Origin: Loripinus fragilis | Lineage: Eukaryota; Mollusca; Bivalvia; Lucinida; Lucinidae | Assembly: GCA_964019695.1 (NCBI GenBank) | Contig: OZ026528.1 | Span: forward strand, 50,901,495-50,965,494 | Length of the DNA stretch: 64,000 nt | Reading direction: 5' to 3' | Part shown: in pieces, positions 1 to 13,433 of the stretch | Layout of the letters: each line of letters opens with the position of its first letter | Position numbering within the stretch: the first letter of the stretch is position 1 | Translations under genes and position numbers: made by a program | Notes under the pieces: model-generated | The model's database searches: none | What the model was told of the DNA's origin: nothing | Seen by the model: the letters and a program-made list of their open reading frames with translations, nothing else

Positions 1-235
1 AACCCAGGATACCACATGGAAATGTGACAAAAACACAATTTAACATCACAAACGAGAGCCAAGATATCAGCCTTTCCCAACAGGTGACCACAAGGCAGCA
101 ATGAACAGACGCAAAAGTATGACAAACACAAGACATAAACATGTAAATAACACAAAAGATCCACAAAAAAATTAAGTAACGCCCTGGAACGGTCAGTAAA
201 AATATTTTACTGGAGGGCTTAAACCAGTTTCATGG
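1..235 (-). mobile_element. Penelope-like 3' UTR fragment (subfamily A)
   Basis: Diverged copy of the P1 3' UTR (gagccaagatatcagcc, aaagatccacaaaa, ttactggagggcttaaacc). It continues beyond the window edge on the left. No coding part remains. Confidence 0.85.
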
Positions 236-617
236 TTTCAGGGAGGTACTAAAATCCATTTTCTGTAATCGTTTTCAATGTCTGAGGGCTCATCCCTAGC
301 TTTCCTGTCATTGGCTGCCTTGGTAGTTACTGCCCTGTCATGCATGGAGGATTTTACATGAAAAGAGAAACAGACTCCCTCTTCAAGTGCTACTCCCAGT
401 TATCAAATTCGATGCCATATAAGCGAGTGCAAATTATTTTGCAAGTCTTGCATGTGATTTTGGTCACAAGGTAATCCATGGCTTCAAAATCCAGGTCAAT
501 ATTCAATTCTAAACTGATTTTAGGCTGGCTGACACATCCTTTAACAATGCCATTTGAGTTTCTTGCTTACCCATTGAAATTTGTGAAATCTGGGAAGAAT
601 TCTAGAAAGAAAAGGAT

Positions 618-763
618 TGATCTCGGCCAATCCTATTGCGCTATAAAAATAGTTTTCTCCTAATTTTAGATTGCAAAAAAAAAAAACAATGAGCTAACAA
701 ACTACCCACTTGTGAATATTTTTTACAATCTAAAATTAGAAAGCTTATGATTGGCTGAGATCT
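618..763. repeat. Foldback repeat
   Basis: Arms tgatctcggccaatcctatt ... taattttagattgcaaaa and tttttacaatctaaaatta ... gattggctgagatct, imperfect, around an A-rich loop. Confidence 0.75.
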
Positions 764-1252
764 GACCATACTGGGGAGTTTATCATATGCTTCTGCGCAT
801 TGAGGTTGTATCCAATGTAACCCTTAGCCATTGACAGGGTTTCCCGATGGATAAAAACGAAATATTTACCGTCAATGAACGACATTTAAGGAAACTGGAG
901 AAAAGATCTATATCTAGGATAAGAACCACGGATAACGCGCCCTTAATTTTCAGTCGCTAGTACTAGTAGAGAAAATAGATTTTTTAACTCGCATTTTGCG
1001 AGTATGTGAACTAAAATATGAACCACACTATTTTGGTGTGAAAACAAAACCACCACATCCATCCGCCACTGCCCGGACATCATGAAGGTAAAAACCCGGC
1101 ACATTTGATGATTCCCCCCCCTATCCCCGGCGCTCCCCCGGGGGAGGGGGGGCCGTGATAACAAATGACTAGTGCATTATGTGAGCTTTTCCCTTTGTTG
1201 CTTTTTAGACTTCTCCTTCTTTTGGTCCAAATGTTGCTGTACATTTGTGGTT

Positions 1253-1577
1253 TTGTTTTGTTTGTTTGTTTTGTTGCTTTACGTCCCAAGTCAACAGCTA
1301 TGGTCATTGCGGGACGGTCAGTTCACCTAACCACACTTTTTCCTGGGCAAGCTTGAACAAGCAGTTCACCAGTACTTTGTGCACATACTTTCGCTTGTAA
1401 CTGACAACAACCCTTCTTGAATGATTCAGCGCAAGGGAGGAGAATGACCGTAGAAATGATTTCATGATCAATCTCCACGAAAGTATGGGACCGGGCCGGG
1501 ATCGAACTCGCCACCCCTGGATCTGCAGTCAGACTCGCATCTGTTGCCAGACACGTTACCGACTGCGCTACGCGGCC
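1253..1577 (-). mobile_element. tRNA-derived SINE (family S1)
   Basis: On the minus strand, from 1577: GGCCGCGTAGCGCAGTCGGT (A-box like) and GAGTTCGATCCCGG (B-box like), then a conserved body, ending TTGGGACGTAAAGCAACAAA and CAAA repeats. Further copies at 2288-2599 and 47108-47410. The 108-codon frame over it is not a gene. Confidence 0.88.
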
Positions 1578-2287
1578 ATACATTTGTTGTACAAAAACAA
1601 ATAATGGTCTACCAACTGTTATGGAGAGCGGCTCCTGGCACCCAACCATAACAGGCTCAGGAGTTGTTATTTAGAGTTGCATAGCTAATTTCTATGAACT
1701 TTTATGGTTGAAACGTTAGTATCTATGAAGAAGTGAGGCTACATCGTAACGTTCGCAATATAAAGTTAATGTTCTGACAGTAGGGATGTCAGACAATTTT
1801 CAAAAACTCAGTAAAACATTAAAATATGATCAACAATGTATCCACGACATTATAAGAAACAAGAGGCTGTTTGAATTTTGAAAATCGGTGCAAAATTGTT
1901 GAAGTTATTGAGTTTTAAAGATTTGTTGTTAAATACATTTTCTGTCAGCTAAATATCGGTCAATACACACAGCTGGTACCCAGCGTTTTTAAGGCGCCAT
2001 GTGCATCTTATATGGAGACAGTGGGTGTCTTTGACCTTCTTAAGGGACATGTGCACAATGGTTTAAAATAAGAATTTAAGCATGATATCATTGTTTGAAT
2101 ATTCATAAATCATTTGGCTTTTTTCTGTGCTTTTCTTTTTGGCCAAAAATGGGTTTTTCCTTTTCTGAAAATAGGCAATTTTCTATCCAATGGCATCCAT
2201 TGAAATACTGATCTCAGATGAAAAAAATGCATATGAGGTTGAAGATTGGCCTTTTATCTTTGAATATTCATCAAGATATAAATAGAT

Positions 2288-2599
2288 GTTTGTTTGTTTG
2301 TTTTGTTGCTTTATGTCCCAAGTCAACAGCTATGGTCATTGCGGGACGGTCAGTTCACCTAACCACACTTTTTCCTGGGCAGGCTTGAACAAGCGGTTAA
2401 CCAGTAATTCGTGCACATACTTTCACTTGTATAACTGACAACAACCCTTCTTGAATGAATCAGCGGAAGAAGAATGACCGTAGAAATCATTTCATGATCA
2501 ATCTCCACGAAAGTATGGGACCGGGATCAAACTCGAGACCCCTGGATCTGCAGTCAGACACGCATCTGTAGCCAGACACGTTACCGACTGCGCTACGCG
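2288..2599 (-). mobile_element. tRNA-derived SINE (family S1)
   Basis: Same family and orientation as 1253-1577, about 700 bp away, with small indels in the body. The B-box region is decayed (gggatcaaactcgag on the + strand). Confidence 0.87.
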
Positions 2600-4429
2600 A
2601 AAACCAATTGGTTGTTTAATAACAAAAGATGAAAGAGGCCCACTACACAAGGGGTAAAATTAATTTCAATGGCGGCCGTTCTCATCTTAAGAAAGTAGGT
2701 CAAGTTTAAGTGATTATAAAGAACATAAAATCGGTAATATGAAATTATCTGCATAGCTAAACTGTAAGTTCAAACATTATTCTTCGATTTTGTGTCAGTA
2801 GATTTTAATTTTATTGACATTTTAATAAAAAATTATTGGATTGAAAATTGATCATTTTAAATTATGTCAGAAGGCAATATCGGAAAAAGCCAAATCGCTG
2901 ACGTCCCTATCCACAGAAATAGTCTGTGAAGGTCCGTGTTTTGTCAGATCAGGCCGTGAATATTGGTCCATTAGTCCATTGGTCGGTGGTTTGTATAACC
3001 AGTCCGTGTTTTGTCAACCACCAATAATTTTAGTTGACGGCAACTAGTGCAGTCTTGGAAAAAGGTGTCACTTTGGCTTTACCACAGTTTTTGGGCACAT
3101 TTCTGGAATGATACAAAAATGACATATCATTTCTTATACATTAAGATAAGTATTCCTATCTTATTGATTAAAATTTCAACGGTATTTGTGATTTTTATCT
3201 GTACTTGGCTTGCGAACTTCAATCTTTGTGAACTTTTTTGTTTTTTCTCTAAGGAGCTGTTCGCACAGTGGCTGTTCCTGATATGACAGATGCACGACAG
3301 CTGTACTTACAAGAATATGGTTGACAGGGCCCAGGCTACATTATAAACTTGTGCCTTCAGGGGGTGGAGATACTCTGATATTTTCATACAAACGTAGGCT
3401 AGGTACATATTTTTGGGTTTTAATATTCCTTTTGGTTTTCAGAAAAAGTAATATTTTTGGGGTATGGAGATTTTGTGGGTACTTTTTTTTTTTTGGGTGG
3501 GGGGGGGGGGGGGGGGGGGAGGTCATCACAATATTAGACTAGATTTAGGGTCATTTCTATGCATTTTAGGATCTTTTCTCCAGGTAAAGATACAGAATGT
3601 GGATATTTTGAGGGGTTTCTAAAATTCATTTTTTGGGGTGGAGAAGGGGTTGGGGGGGGGGGGGGGGCGCTTGATATTTCTGATATTTTTTTCGGGGTGA
3701 ACGGTACACATGTAGATGCTGGGTCAAAGCCCACGTATGAACTCGCACCCAGTGGTCCGAGGTATGAAGAAAAAAAATGAGAGTACACCCACCCCCTGGG
3801 CTTGTGCCGTCCATTCATTTAGGTTTTGTTTAGTTATGTATATATTACAAACATTTATTGTACCTCTCAAATACCATATCCAAACGACTTTTCAAAGTAT
3901 TTGGTTAGATTTTAATTGTCCACCCTTGTAAACAGCGATTTACTTGATTTTTTCATCTTTACCTACCAGTCCGCATAAAGTATATCACGCTGTATGCCCT
4001 CTGTATTCAAACAGTACAGTCATCGCGGGGTGGTTGCAGTCCACGAGGGAACAATATGTCCAGTTTTGGTGCACCTAGCCGTCAAAAAAGCTAATATTTT
4101 TTCTTGATAGTTTATTTCTGAAAGTATTCTTAGCTGTTTATTGTTACTGATAAATCCAGCTTCGTATCTGCTTAACAATACTTGTGTGAGTGAAGCGATA
4201 GTCAATGCAACGCCTGAGTTATACAAAGAAGGTGATTTTTCTGAGAAGAAAAAGGATGAACGGCGTGTTTTGTTTATATTCTGGAAGTTATGTTTACTTT
4301 AAATAAAATACTAAATATCTGTACTTTAATGTGCAAATATGCAAACGTTCGAAATCTATGGGCATTATACATACTGTATGCATAGCTCTGTATACATTCA
4401 CAGTCAAATAGCGGCTCAAATAACAATAA
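2600..4429. other. No gene recognised
   Basis: Contains a locally repeated ggtccgtgttttgtca phrase (2931-3016) and the poly-G region; nothing else supported. Confidence 0.6.
3485..3670 (+). repeat. Two poly-G tracts
   Basis: G-runs at about 3497-3520 and 3648-3667, each after a T-rich stretch. The several overlapping short frames here (both strands) are low-complexity artefacts. Confidence 0.85.
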
Positions 4430-4850
4430 GCGCTTATTATATAGTAAAGCAACCAGCTCTCTCTTCCTGAGAGAGACGATTGCACAAATAGAAACGACTC
4501 TCAGTTATGCACAACAAATTAAGAACCAAACATATACCCCCACACACACTCTCTCAACAATGGAGGCAACAATACACAATGAATCAATTACAACAGAAGC
4601 GCCGCCTTAGAACGCTCATTCGAAGTCACAGGGAGGCTTGTTGTTAAACCAGATTTTTTAAGTGTTAGGCTCGTAGGGAGTTTCCTTACTTATCCGATGT
4701 ATCAACACGGAGGTGGAAGTGGAATCAAATTTATAAACATTCTGTAATCAAACAAAGAACATTGCTCTCAACTAACAGGCGCAGTCAGAGTTTAAGAAAA
4801 CCTCCAGGTGAGCCACGGAGTGCCCAACCAAAGATAAACTTACAAGATGT
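4430..4850 (-). mobile_element. Penelope-like 3' UTR fragment (subfamily B), degraded
   Basis: Contains agcaaccagctctctcttcc, a gcgccgccttagaacg motif and the gtgagccacgg block shared with the P3 3' UTR. No coding sequence. Confidence 0.7.
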
Positions 4851-5008
4851 ACATGTAGTGAATTATCACGAATCATACCACCCTTACCAACTTAAGCATG
4901 GAATATATCGTGATGTGCAAGGTCTACACTGATGTAGGTGGTATAAAATAGTTACACGGTATAATACCATGAATTCCACCTGTACGTAAGATAATCTTCT
5001 CGCTAAAA

Positions 5009-5238
5009 GTAAGTAAAGGAGCAAAGATCAGGAATCGATAAAATCATGTACCACATCTGACCCAGGATACAAATGGGAAAGTGACAAACTCACATATAGA
5101 CACTACAAACGAGAGCCAAGAGGCCAGCCCTTTCCCAGCAGGTGACCACAAGGCACATATAAACAGACGCGCACAAACACATAGCAAACACAATACAGAA
5201 AAACACGAAAGATCCACAAAAGAAGTATCGCCTTGGAA
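5009..5238 (-). mobile_element. Penelope-like 3' UTR fragment inside a foldback element
   Basis: From agtaagtaaaggagcaaag to cgccttggaa, matching the P1 3' end. The flanks on either side are the two arms of a foldback element whose intact form is at 45965-46160, so this fragment landed in the hairpin loop. Confidence 0.82.
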
Positions 5239-5307
5239 CTCGTTGATTATCTCTACGTACAGGCGCCGCGGACTGACGGGTTAGTATAACTTAATCAAGA
5301 AAATGTA

Positions 5308-5455
5308 CCTTGTCACGAGAAATCCAGCTTTGTTACATACAAACAACAAAGGTGCAGATCAGCCTGTGCACCGGCACTGATAAGACTGCCGGTGCACAGG
5401 CTGATCTGCACCTTTGTTGTTTGTATGTAACAAAGCTGGATTTCTCGTGACAAGG
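5308..5455. repeat. Perfect 69-bp-arm palindrome
   Basis: Arms 5308-5376 and 5387-5455 are exact reverse complements as read, around a 10-base loop ctgataagac. The arm carries gcagatcagcctg, the core seen in MITE families 1 and 2. Confidence 0.95.
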
Positions 5456-7414
5456 AACATATAATCTTTAAAATTTCTACAGGCATGTGGTAAATAAATT
5501 TCAAGATCTATACTGTTTTCAAATATAAAACCACCTAATGGGGCTATAAACCAAAATCTAGGTATGCATTCTCATCTTTATTCTTTCCATATGTATGTGA
5601 GGAGTTAAGGCTTTGACAATATTCCGCAGACACGCAGGCTAGCCTGAGCCTTTGCTGTAGGCATATGATCTCATGAGCTGGCTCATTTAATGAAAATACC
5701 AACGTAAATATTAAATGCATCATGATGCAGAAATAAGCTACAATCAGTTTATTTCTTGGCATGTGCGGCTATGCATACGTGTGATGGTCCACTATAATAC
5801 AATAATACTGCAACACAGTAAAGTAACAAAGAAGATATCACGATGACTTATATCATTAATGGGTGGGGCTCTGCGCTACGTTAGACAGACAGTTATTTTT
5901 CTGTGTACATAGATCTCTTCAAATTATAGCACTAGACAACATTTTCACTATGATTTTCGCTGGCTAGCGACCGTACACTACAAGCAGGAACTTTTGCTTT
6001 AAAACGTACACTTCCCTCCTATAGGCCGTGCTCCAAACAACTAAAAAAATAAGATTTAATTGTCAAACATAGCTTTAAAAGTAATCCTGGGGTATTTACC
6101 ATGCTTCCTAATATATTTCGTATTAATGTTTTACTTAACACTTTTGCTGCCAAATTGACCGTTCACTGTCAAACGAGCCTACAGTCGAAATTTAAAGGCA
6201 CAGTTGATAACCGTCTATTTTCAACCGTTATTAGGGACGCAAGTCTTTGTTCTTTATTTCAAAATGTTAAGGGAACATAATAATATCGTAAATGGATGTC
6301 CACGCAATTATGTGATTTTAATATGTCCACGCAATTTTCAGTACAAGAATGGGGTTTACAAAAAAATGTAATGTCATTAGATTTCGCGGAAATCGAAAAC
6401 ATGTCAAATGGGATGACATACAGGACGCATTAACCCCGCCAACTGCTATATTTTTATTTATTTCTGACGAAACAATATATCTGAATAAATCCTGATGTTT
6501 GATACTTGATGTGGACGAATGTTTTATCTTTTTTTCGCATGAAATAGTTGTTTATAGGCATTTTTTGTAGTTTCAATATGGCTTCAAAGATGGCCGCCAA
6601 AGGTCACGTGACTAACTTTTTTATCATTGATTCAAATAATTTTTTTTTATATTAGCAACATTCTGTGAAAGTTTCACAGTGGTAGGCTGAATGGTTCTGG
6701 AGATACTCAGTGTTGAACCCGTATACCCTCAATATTCAGGAGTCCTTGAAACGTGCACTGAGGTATTGTTTTCTTGAGGTGCTTGGCAGTGAACGTGTTA
6801 AACAGCCTTTAAAACATGTATTTTCTTGACAAACAATAGAAAATCGCTAGTGATTAGCGGAACAGTTCTGTTATTCATAGCTGCTATAGATTTTTGCTGA
6901 CCATTTGTTGTAGTAAGGAACATACATCAATATCAGCAACGACAGAAAATGTGCCTGCAATGATATTTCACATTATTCAATGAGAAAAATGGATAAACAC
7001 TCACCCCCTACATCATCGTGTTGAAATTTCCTTGCTTCACTTATCGCTGTAACTGGTGTACGATGCTATACGGTGTTTATAAGTACAAGAAATTAAACAG
7101 TACGTATCTGAACAGTCTCTACCTGATTTATTTCATTCTAATGTGAAAAAGTCCTGGATACATGTCCCAGTCCCCCACTCTGGGCCCGCGCATGTAATTT
7201 TCCGAAATCCCAATCATCATTTCTCAATTAGCTTGGACCCCCAGTCCCCAAATCAAGAACCTCGCATGTATTTTTTTTCAGAGATCACAACAGCTTGTCT
7301 TATGAGATACCAGTATAACAACAAAGTTAGCTTTAGGGTCGAACATATGGAAGGACTGATAGATTGATTAGTGGACTGACAAACCAAAAGCAATAAAACT
7401 TTCCCAAAAGTGGT
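5456..7414. other. No gene recognised
   Basis: AT-rich DNA. A fragment resembling MITE family 2 lies at about 5640-5690 (tagcctgagcctttgctgta). Otherwise nothing identifiable; short frames are not convincing. Confidence 0.6.
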
Positions 7415-9560
7415 AAGTGAGTATGATCAGGAAATACCACAATCACAAACCACAAACAAACCCACTGTGCCGCAAGGAAGAGCCACACAACCATCACGAG
7501 TCACCATGAAGATAAACTAAGCAAAGCAACCAGCTTTCTCTTCCCCATCAAGATGATTGCAAAACTAAAATGGACATAAAGTGACGTATAACAATACATA
7601 GAACAAATACAGACTCCCACAATTGGAGTATCAATAAACAAAAGTCAACAGCAACAAAAACACCGCCTTAGAATGGACAGCAGCCTAAGCCTGCGCGGGG
7701 GGGGGGGGGGGGGGGGGGCTTAAATGCTTTTTACTGATACCAAATCTTCGCCCTAGATTCCGCATGGAAGCCTTCTAACTAATGCAATGTGTCATCATGG
7801 AGAAACACTCTAATCAAATTAACATACCATGATGAAACAAAGAAAAGGGCTCACGACTCACAGATAGTCAGAGCTTAAACAAAACTCAAGTTGAGTCACG
7901 GTGGGCCCAGCTGCAGATAAGCATCAGACACCAACCCACCGATTAAAGCTTTACGTCAGAGCGGTCATAGTGTCTGAGGCCTCACCCACCAAAATTAAAG
8001 AGGAAACCAAAGCTATTAACCGTGATTGGGGTTTAAAACCAGGCAGGCATACTGTCGCATGACATCCAAGTTATATCCAACCTTTATATAACGTTTGATA
8101 ACATTTTTGAATTGATCACTAAAATAAGGTTTTCCAACAATTCGTTTGAATTTATAAACTTAATCACCATAAAATATAGGTTCTTATATGCCTTGTTGCA
8201 GACAAGTTTTTAACCCAATGTTGTATTTAACAATTCACTCTGAGTGTCTATGGTAGAATTTAGAACATGCTTTTCGAATTTTATGATATCTATAACCCTG
8301 TAAGAATAACTTAGCAGTTAAAAATAAGTTGCTATTGTTGAAGTCACCAACATTAGAACACACTCTTGCAAAACGAATAAGCTGAGAAATATATATACAC
8401 CATAGGAAGGGGAGCGAGGAATATCTCCATCAAGAAATGGGAAATTTACTATTTCAAAATTAAAATAATCCCATTTATCATAAATTTTAGAAGAAACTAT
8501 GCTATTTGTTATTGACAAGTTCAAGTCAAAAAACGGAGCTTCAGTATCAGAAGAATTCGTCTTATTTAATTGAAGGTCAGTAGGATATATCCGACCTACC
8601 ATGTGTTCAAAATAAGGATGATCAATATTAAGTAAGTCATCTTAATATCTGAAGGTGGAGTGAAAAGCTTCGATAACATCAGTTTGATTATTGTCTGACA
8701 GAGACAACATGAAGTCTCTCTCATAACAAAACAAAAACAAATCTGCAACAAAAGGAGCACAATTGGTACCCATTGGAATACCTACAATTTGTCTATATAA
8801 TTTCGAACCAAATCTTATAAATATATTGTCCAATGATAATGGTGAGCATCACACATTTTCTGACGTGTTCACAATTTATTTCGTTTAGGATGTCAGAAGT
8901 AAAAATGGCATTTTTATCATTACATGTACAAGCCAAATAGAATGAGCACTTTCTGTTAAATACTTGTTCAATTAATTCTGTTAGTTTTTCTTTGATTAGA
9001 TTATGAAGCAATGTAGTATAGAGAGTAGAGAAATCATATGTAGACAAACCAGATGGTAGAAAATCTCTAGACTGCATTTATTAAAATTTCACGTGAATTT
9101 TAAATAAGTCAAAATATTTTTTTACAATTTCTTTCATTAACTGTTGTGCAATATTTAATGACATGGTTTTCGCAGTGAGGCAAGAAGTCAAAAGAATAGA
9201 CAACTCAATAGTTAGTTGTACATGAACTAGAATTAGCAATAAAACGCAACTTATAGGGCCGATTATGAAGTTTAGGTAACCAGTATAACATAGGAAGCTT
9301 GCTATGGTCATCATCAATAAACACCCCAACTTAGCTGCCATATGGCATCGATGCCTATCAACGATAGACGTCTCATCAAGCCTGATATGCTAATATGTTT
9401 TTGCAGTAATAAGTTCTTGCTTCAGGATGTTAATATAGTACAACATTGCTAGCAGCCTTACCTGCAGGTGCCAAAACAAACCTTCCATGGAATTCCTGGA
9501 TCCCTTTCTTCAAATGTCTAAAAGTGAAGTTAGGTTTACCCATATCAGAGGGTGTCAATA
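7415..9560 (-). mobile_element. Penelope-like copy P3 (older subfamily B) with its 3' UTR
   Basis: Minus strand. 3' UTR at 7415-8000, RT remnants at 8010-9341 and upstream pieces to about 9560. Readable fragments: IVGIPMGTNCAPFVADLFLF, STYDFSTLYTTLLHNLIKEK, FEIVNFPFLDGDIPRSPSYG. Many stops, and YLDD is broken to Y-stop-DD. The stretch carrying the conserved UGA in P1 and P2 is deleted here (NVV joins directly to LYYIN at about 9430). The shared one-base offset before HVIKYC is present. Confidence 0.8.
7695..7721 (+). repeat. poly-G tract in the P3 3' UTR
   Basis: Uninterrupted run of more than 20 G directly inside the subfamily B 3' UTR. Other copies have no such run here, so it arose locally. 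Length is likely unreliable in any assembly. Confidence 0.9.
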
Positions 9561-9965
9561 GGATTTACTGATTAGCGAATTATGGCCCTAAAATTCAACG
9601 ATTAGCGAATTTTGTTAAGTTAATAGTTAGCGATTTTTAGGGTTAATTTTACCGAAAAGAGGAATGAGAGGTGCTAGTGGTTAACGAATTTCGGCGTAAA
9701 ACTATAATAATTAGCCATGTTTGGTCAAAAAACGAATAGCGGATTGACGTGTTTTAACGGCTAGCAAATTCGATGGAAAAAGTTATTCAACTTCTTTGTT
9801 ACAGTAAACCGTTACTGATTACTGATTTTGGGGGCTAACTTTAACCGATTGCTGATTTTTGGGCCAAACATTTACTAATTACTGATTTTTGGGCTAAAAT
9901 TCTACTGATTAGCTATTTTTTTTCACTGTTTAGCGATTTTGGGCCAAACTTTTACTGATGAGCTA
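9560..9965 (+). repeat. Low-complexity (gatta-ctgattttggg) repeat
   Basis: Degenerate repeats of gattagcgaattttgg and actgattactgatttttgg over about 400 bp. No coding potential recognised. Confidence 0.7.
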
Positions 9966-10726
9966 TTTCCAGTTTACCTCCGCTATGTTGCCTGCGCCGA
10001 AAGCCAGTTATGCAGTTTACCTGGGTGAGAGTGCAGTTACGTCCCTTACCTTTATCATATGTCGGGTCACGAAAGGTCAAGTTTATATTCAATTTGTAAA
10101 CAAAGAGCAGGATCAGAAAAAAGCCCGAGAAGATGCCGTCACACCCCCACTGTCATTGGAGGGGAGCCAAGGTACGCTGATGATAAACCAACAACGCGAG
10201 AATAATGTACATTTGTCAGAATAGACCTGTGTCGGTGAATTGATCGATTGTGATAGGGTCGTCTTCGCAGAGGCTGATCTGGAACATTGTGACATTATCT
10301 AGAACTAAGTGGTCCACTATCGGCCCACCAGTGAAACGCCAATCGAATGTCGTTTCTCTATATTCGTTTGTGGACCATTTAGTACTTGATCCTAGCTATT
10401 TTTAATATAAATATTTATTGCAAAGCCAAAGCAATGCAGACCAGGAATGCAGACCCTTATGAAATACTGCGGTAGCATATGTGGCATTTCATCTGGGTCT
10501 TCAGTTTGCCCAAGTACCCACCTAGAGCCCGGGCCTAGAACAGGCTTCCCCGAAGGGGACATAAGAAATACATAATTTGTTATTGAACATCGAAATCAAA
10601 GATATTAAGTTTTCCATTGTTGTCAAACATATTTAAAGGGCGTACAAATAGGTCAGATTGATATCCATAAAACTTTCAACTGAACCATATCCCTGCATCA
10701 TTTATCATGCTGCTCATTATATTTTT

Positions 10727-10760
<34 letters not shown>
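10727..10760 (+). repeat. (GA)n microsatellite
   Basis: About 16 GA units followed by a short G-run. The 81-codon frame across it is spurious. Confidence 0.95.
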
Positions 10761-10763
<3 letters not shown>

Positions 10764-11499
10764 GGGGAGAGACAGAGATCATCGAACGATCACTCGATAG
10801 ATGTACATGTATACCAGGCTGTCATTGAATCCGTCTTGTTTCTAGGTCAAACAGGTACTCGGCAGATAAAAACACGTTTTAGCCATCGTCTGTCGTCAAC
10901 TGACAGTTACTATTATACCTTATTAATCGATAGTTATCAACGATTGAAGTGATATCGATATTATTTAATCGATAGTTTCGACTGATCGGAATAACTCTAG
11001 ACACTGATCAGACGCCGCAAAACGCCAAAAGTCATGTAAACTTGTGCGTAAGATGTAGGAAAATAAAGCCTCTTTGACTGTCCTCAACAATTCTGAAGTG
11101 CATTTGCCAATCCAGAGCCGCTAGATCTCACACCGGATAGGCGGCAATCGAGAACGTTAATACTATCAACGAACGTATACTAATAAATAGTTAGATCCAG
11201 AGTTATCGATTGTCATTCGAAAACACCGCTTCTAGCGGTTTTTGATCCGCGTTGGTTTTTTTTCGATTGTGGATCTTATATATCGAATCTTCGTGCTCAA
11301 TTATTGCTGATTTTATAAAACTCGCTGGAAAAATATGGTCTGTTCTCTCTTTCAGGTAGAAAGGGCAACGTTTATGTGACCTTTAGGCCAAAAATATAAT
11401 ATTTTATTTTCTAGTAAACGCATCTCCTTTGCTGGTACATACATATAGGTCACAACAGGTCAAATACTGTACTACCCCGGCGTCCAATTAAGGTTACCT

Positions 11500-12540
11500 T
11501 GTACCACCAGGACAATTTTCACGGGTTCAGAATTGTTCATTGGGACCCCCTGGATGCGAAACGAAGGTGTCCTAAAAGAAATGGCATGGGCTATGAGAAA
11601 ATGCATGGTTTCAATGGCAACCCATAGCGGATTTGAGAATGGGGGTATGCCTACAAAAGTACTCATATCTCAGCTGTTACTTATCCTAGACTACGGAACT
11701 TAATACCAAATAAAAGCTTAGACATAGGCCTATGATCCCCGTGTTGCATATGCAAATTATCTAATTTGCATATTCATAAATATTCATGAAAACATTAAAA
11801 ATGTGATTCACAGATGGGGGTATATGTACAATTTCAATAATATCTCAGCTGCTTATAGCCATGCATTACTAAAATGTGTACTAAACAAAAGCTAAGACAT
11901 AGGTCTTTCATTCCATGGTCAAAATGCAAGTTATCATATTTGCCTAATTTGCGTATTCAAGAATATTAATAAAACCGCTAAAAATAAAGGAAATCATTAA
12001 AAGTATAAATAGGCTGATTTCATCCCAATATTGTCATTGTTGCATGTTTTGATATAATCAACGGTACAATTTGACAAGTCCATTCATCCAGTTGTCCTAT
12101 ATGGATAATATCTCATTTGTATATTCATGAATATACATGAAAACTTAAAAAATAAGGGGAAATCGCGTAAAAACTTTAAGCCTAGGGGAGGGGTTGATGC
12201 ACTATCTATCCTGCACTTCTAGGGCCTTAAAATTCATACCAAATTTGTTCAGTGGGACCCTCTGAATTCGAAACGAAGTTCACCTTAAAACATTTTTTGT
12301 ATGGGCTATGTGAAAATGCATGGTTTCCATGGCAACCCCTTATATGGTTTTCGAGAATGGGGGTAGGCCTACAAATTCAATCATATCTAGGGATCTACTT
12401 ATCATAGAACACTAAAATTGGTGTCAAATTAAAGCTTAGACACATGTCTTTTTCCTGTGGTCAGATATGTAAATCTAATAATTTGCATATTTATGAATAT
12501 TAATGAAAACCTTAAAAAGTAAATAAATTCGTAACTTAAA
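11500..12540 (+). repeat. Diverged three-fold direct repeat
   Basis: Blocks at about 11520-11800, 11810-11990 and 12240-12530 share gagaatgggggta, tcatatct, aaagcttagacat and atttgcatattcat(g/a)aat text, each ending in an AT-rich gaaaac...aaaaa stretch. No coding signal. Confidence 0.7.
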
Positions 12541-13433
12541 CCCATAATAAACATATTTCAGCCCCAATACATCTTCAAACCACTATTGTTGCTAATTTTA
12601 ATATAAGTACATGTGTACTCTTTTCTTTAATATATTTTCTTGTAAATTCATCTCCTCTTTAATATATTTTCTATCTACAAAACCGTTAGATGAAGTAATT
12701 CCAGACTATGCAGGTTCATAGTCACATGAAGTAGATGGTACTAGGCAGCCTTTTGTGTGGCATTAACCGAGGTCAAAGTTAAAAAGGCGGGGTTTTGAGA
12801 TGGTCTACCATCGACGGCAGTATTGAGTAGTATAGGCGTTACTTTAGCACCAATGACGTCTCGAAATCCAAATCCAAATAAGGGCATCGAATCCAAGATG
12901 GCACTTGCGACATATGGTACTACCTCTCTACCTCAGATAACCCTGTGACATGTTCCATTACACCTCCGAGAGTGAGTCAATATCCTTGACCAGGGAAAGG
13001 TAGCGTTACTCTCTAGAGCATCTTCACCCCTTCATCTCTCCTTATCCTAACCTCCTACACACATTCTCCCCTTCAATTGTCAAGGCTAAAATTACTGTTG
13101 AGAATATATTAGATCGCCTCCCCTGCCCTTCTCCTCCTTCACCTCTTTTTCTCCTCCTCACCCCCTTCTACCCTTCCTTCCCTCTCCATCCCGTGTGATG
13201 TCACATTTTTAGATAAAAATAAATTGCCTTTGATGTGAACACCTTTAAGTTTAACGTCTAAATTAACTGTCACTCAGAGTTCTGCTCAGAGCTTAAGTGC
13301 ACATGTTGATACTGGTCAGACTTTAAATAGACACGCTACATCTAAATACCTCCTCGTCCTCTTCTTCTCCTACTCATCCAAATTACCTCCGTGCATGTGC
13401 AGAATGTGCAGTTAAAGGGACGTCTGTACTACT

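Noticed and set aside
3321..3818. Cluster of overlapping short open frames on both strands
   Set aside because: Low-complexity sequence with poly-G tracts; no homology or splice structure.
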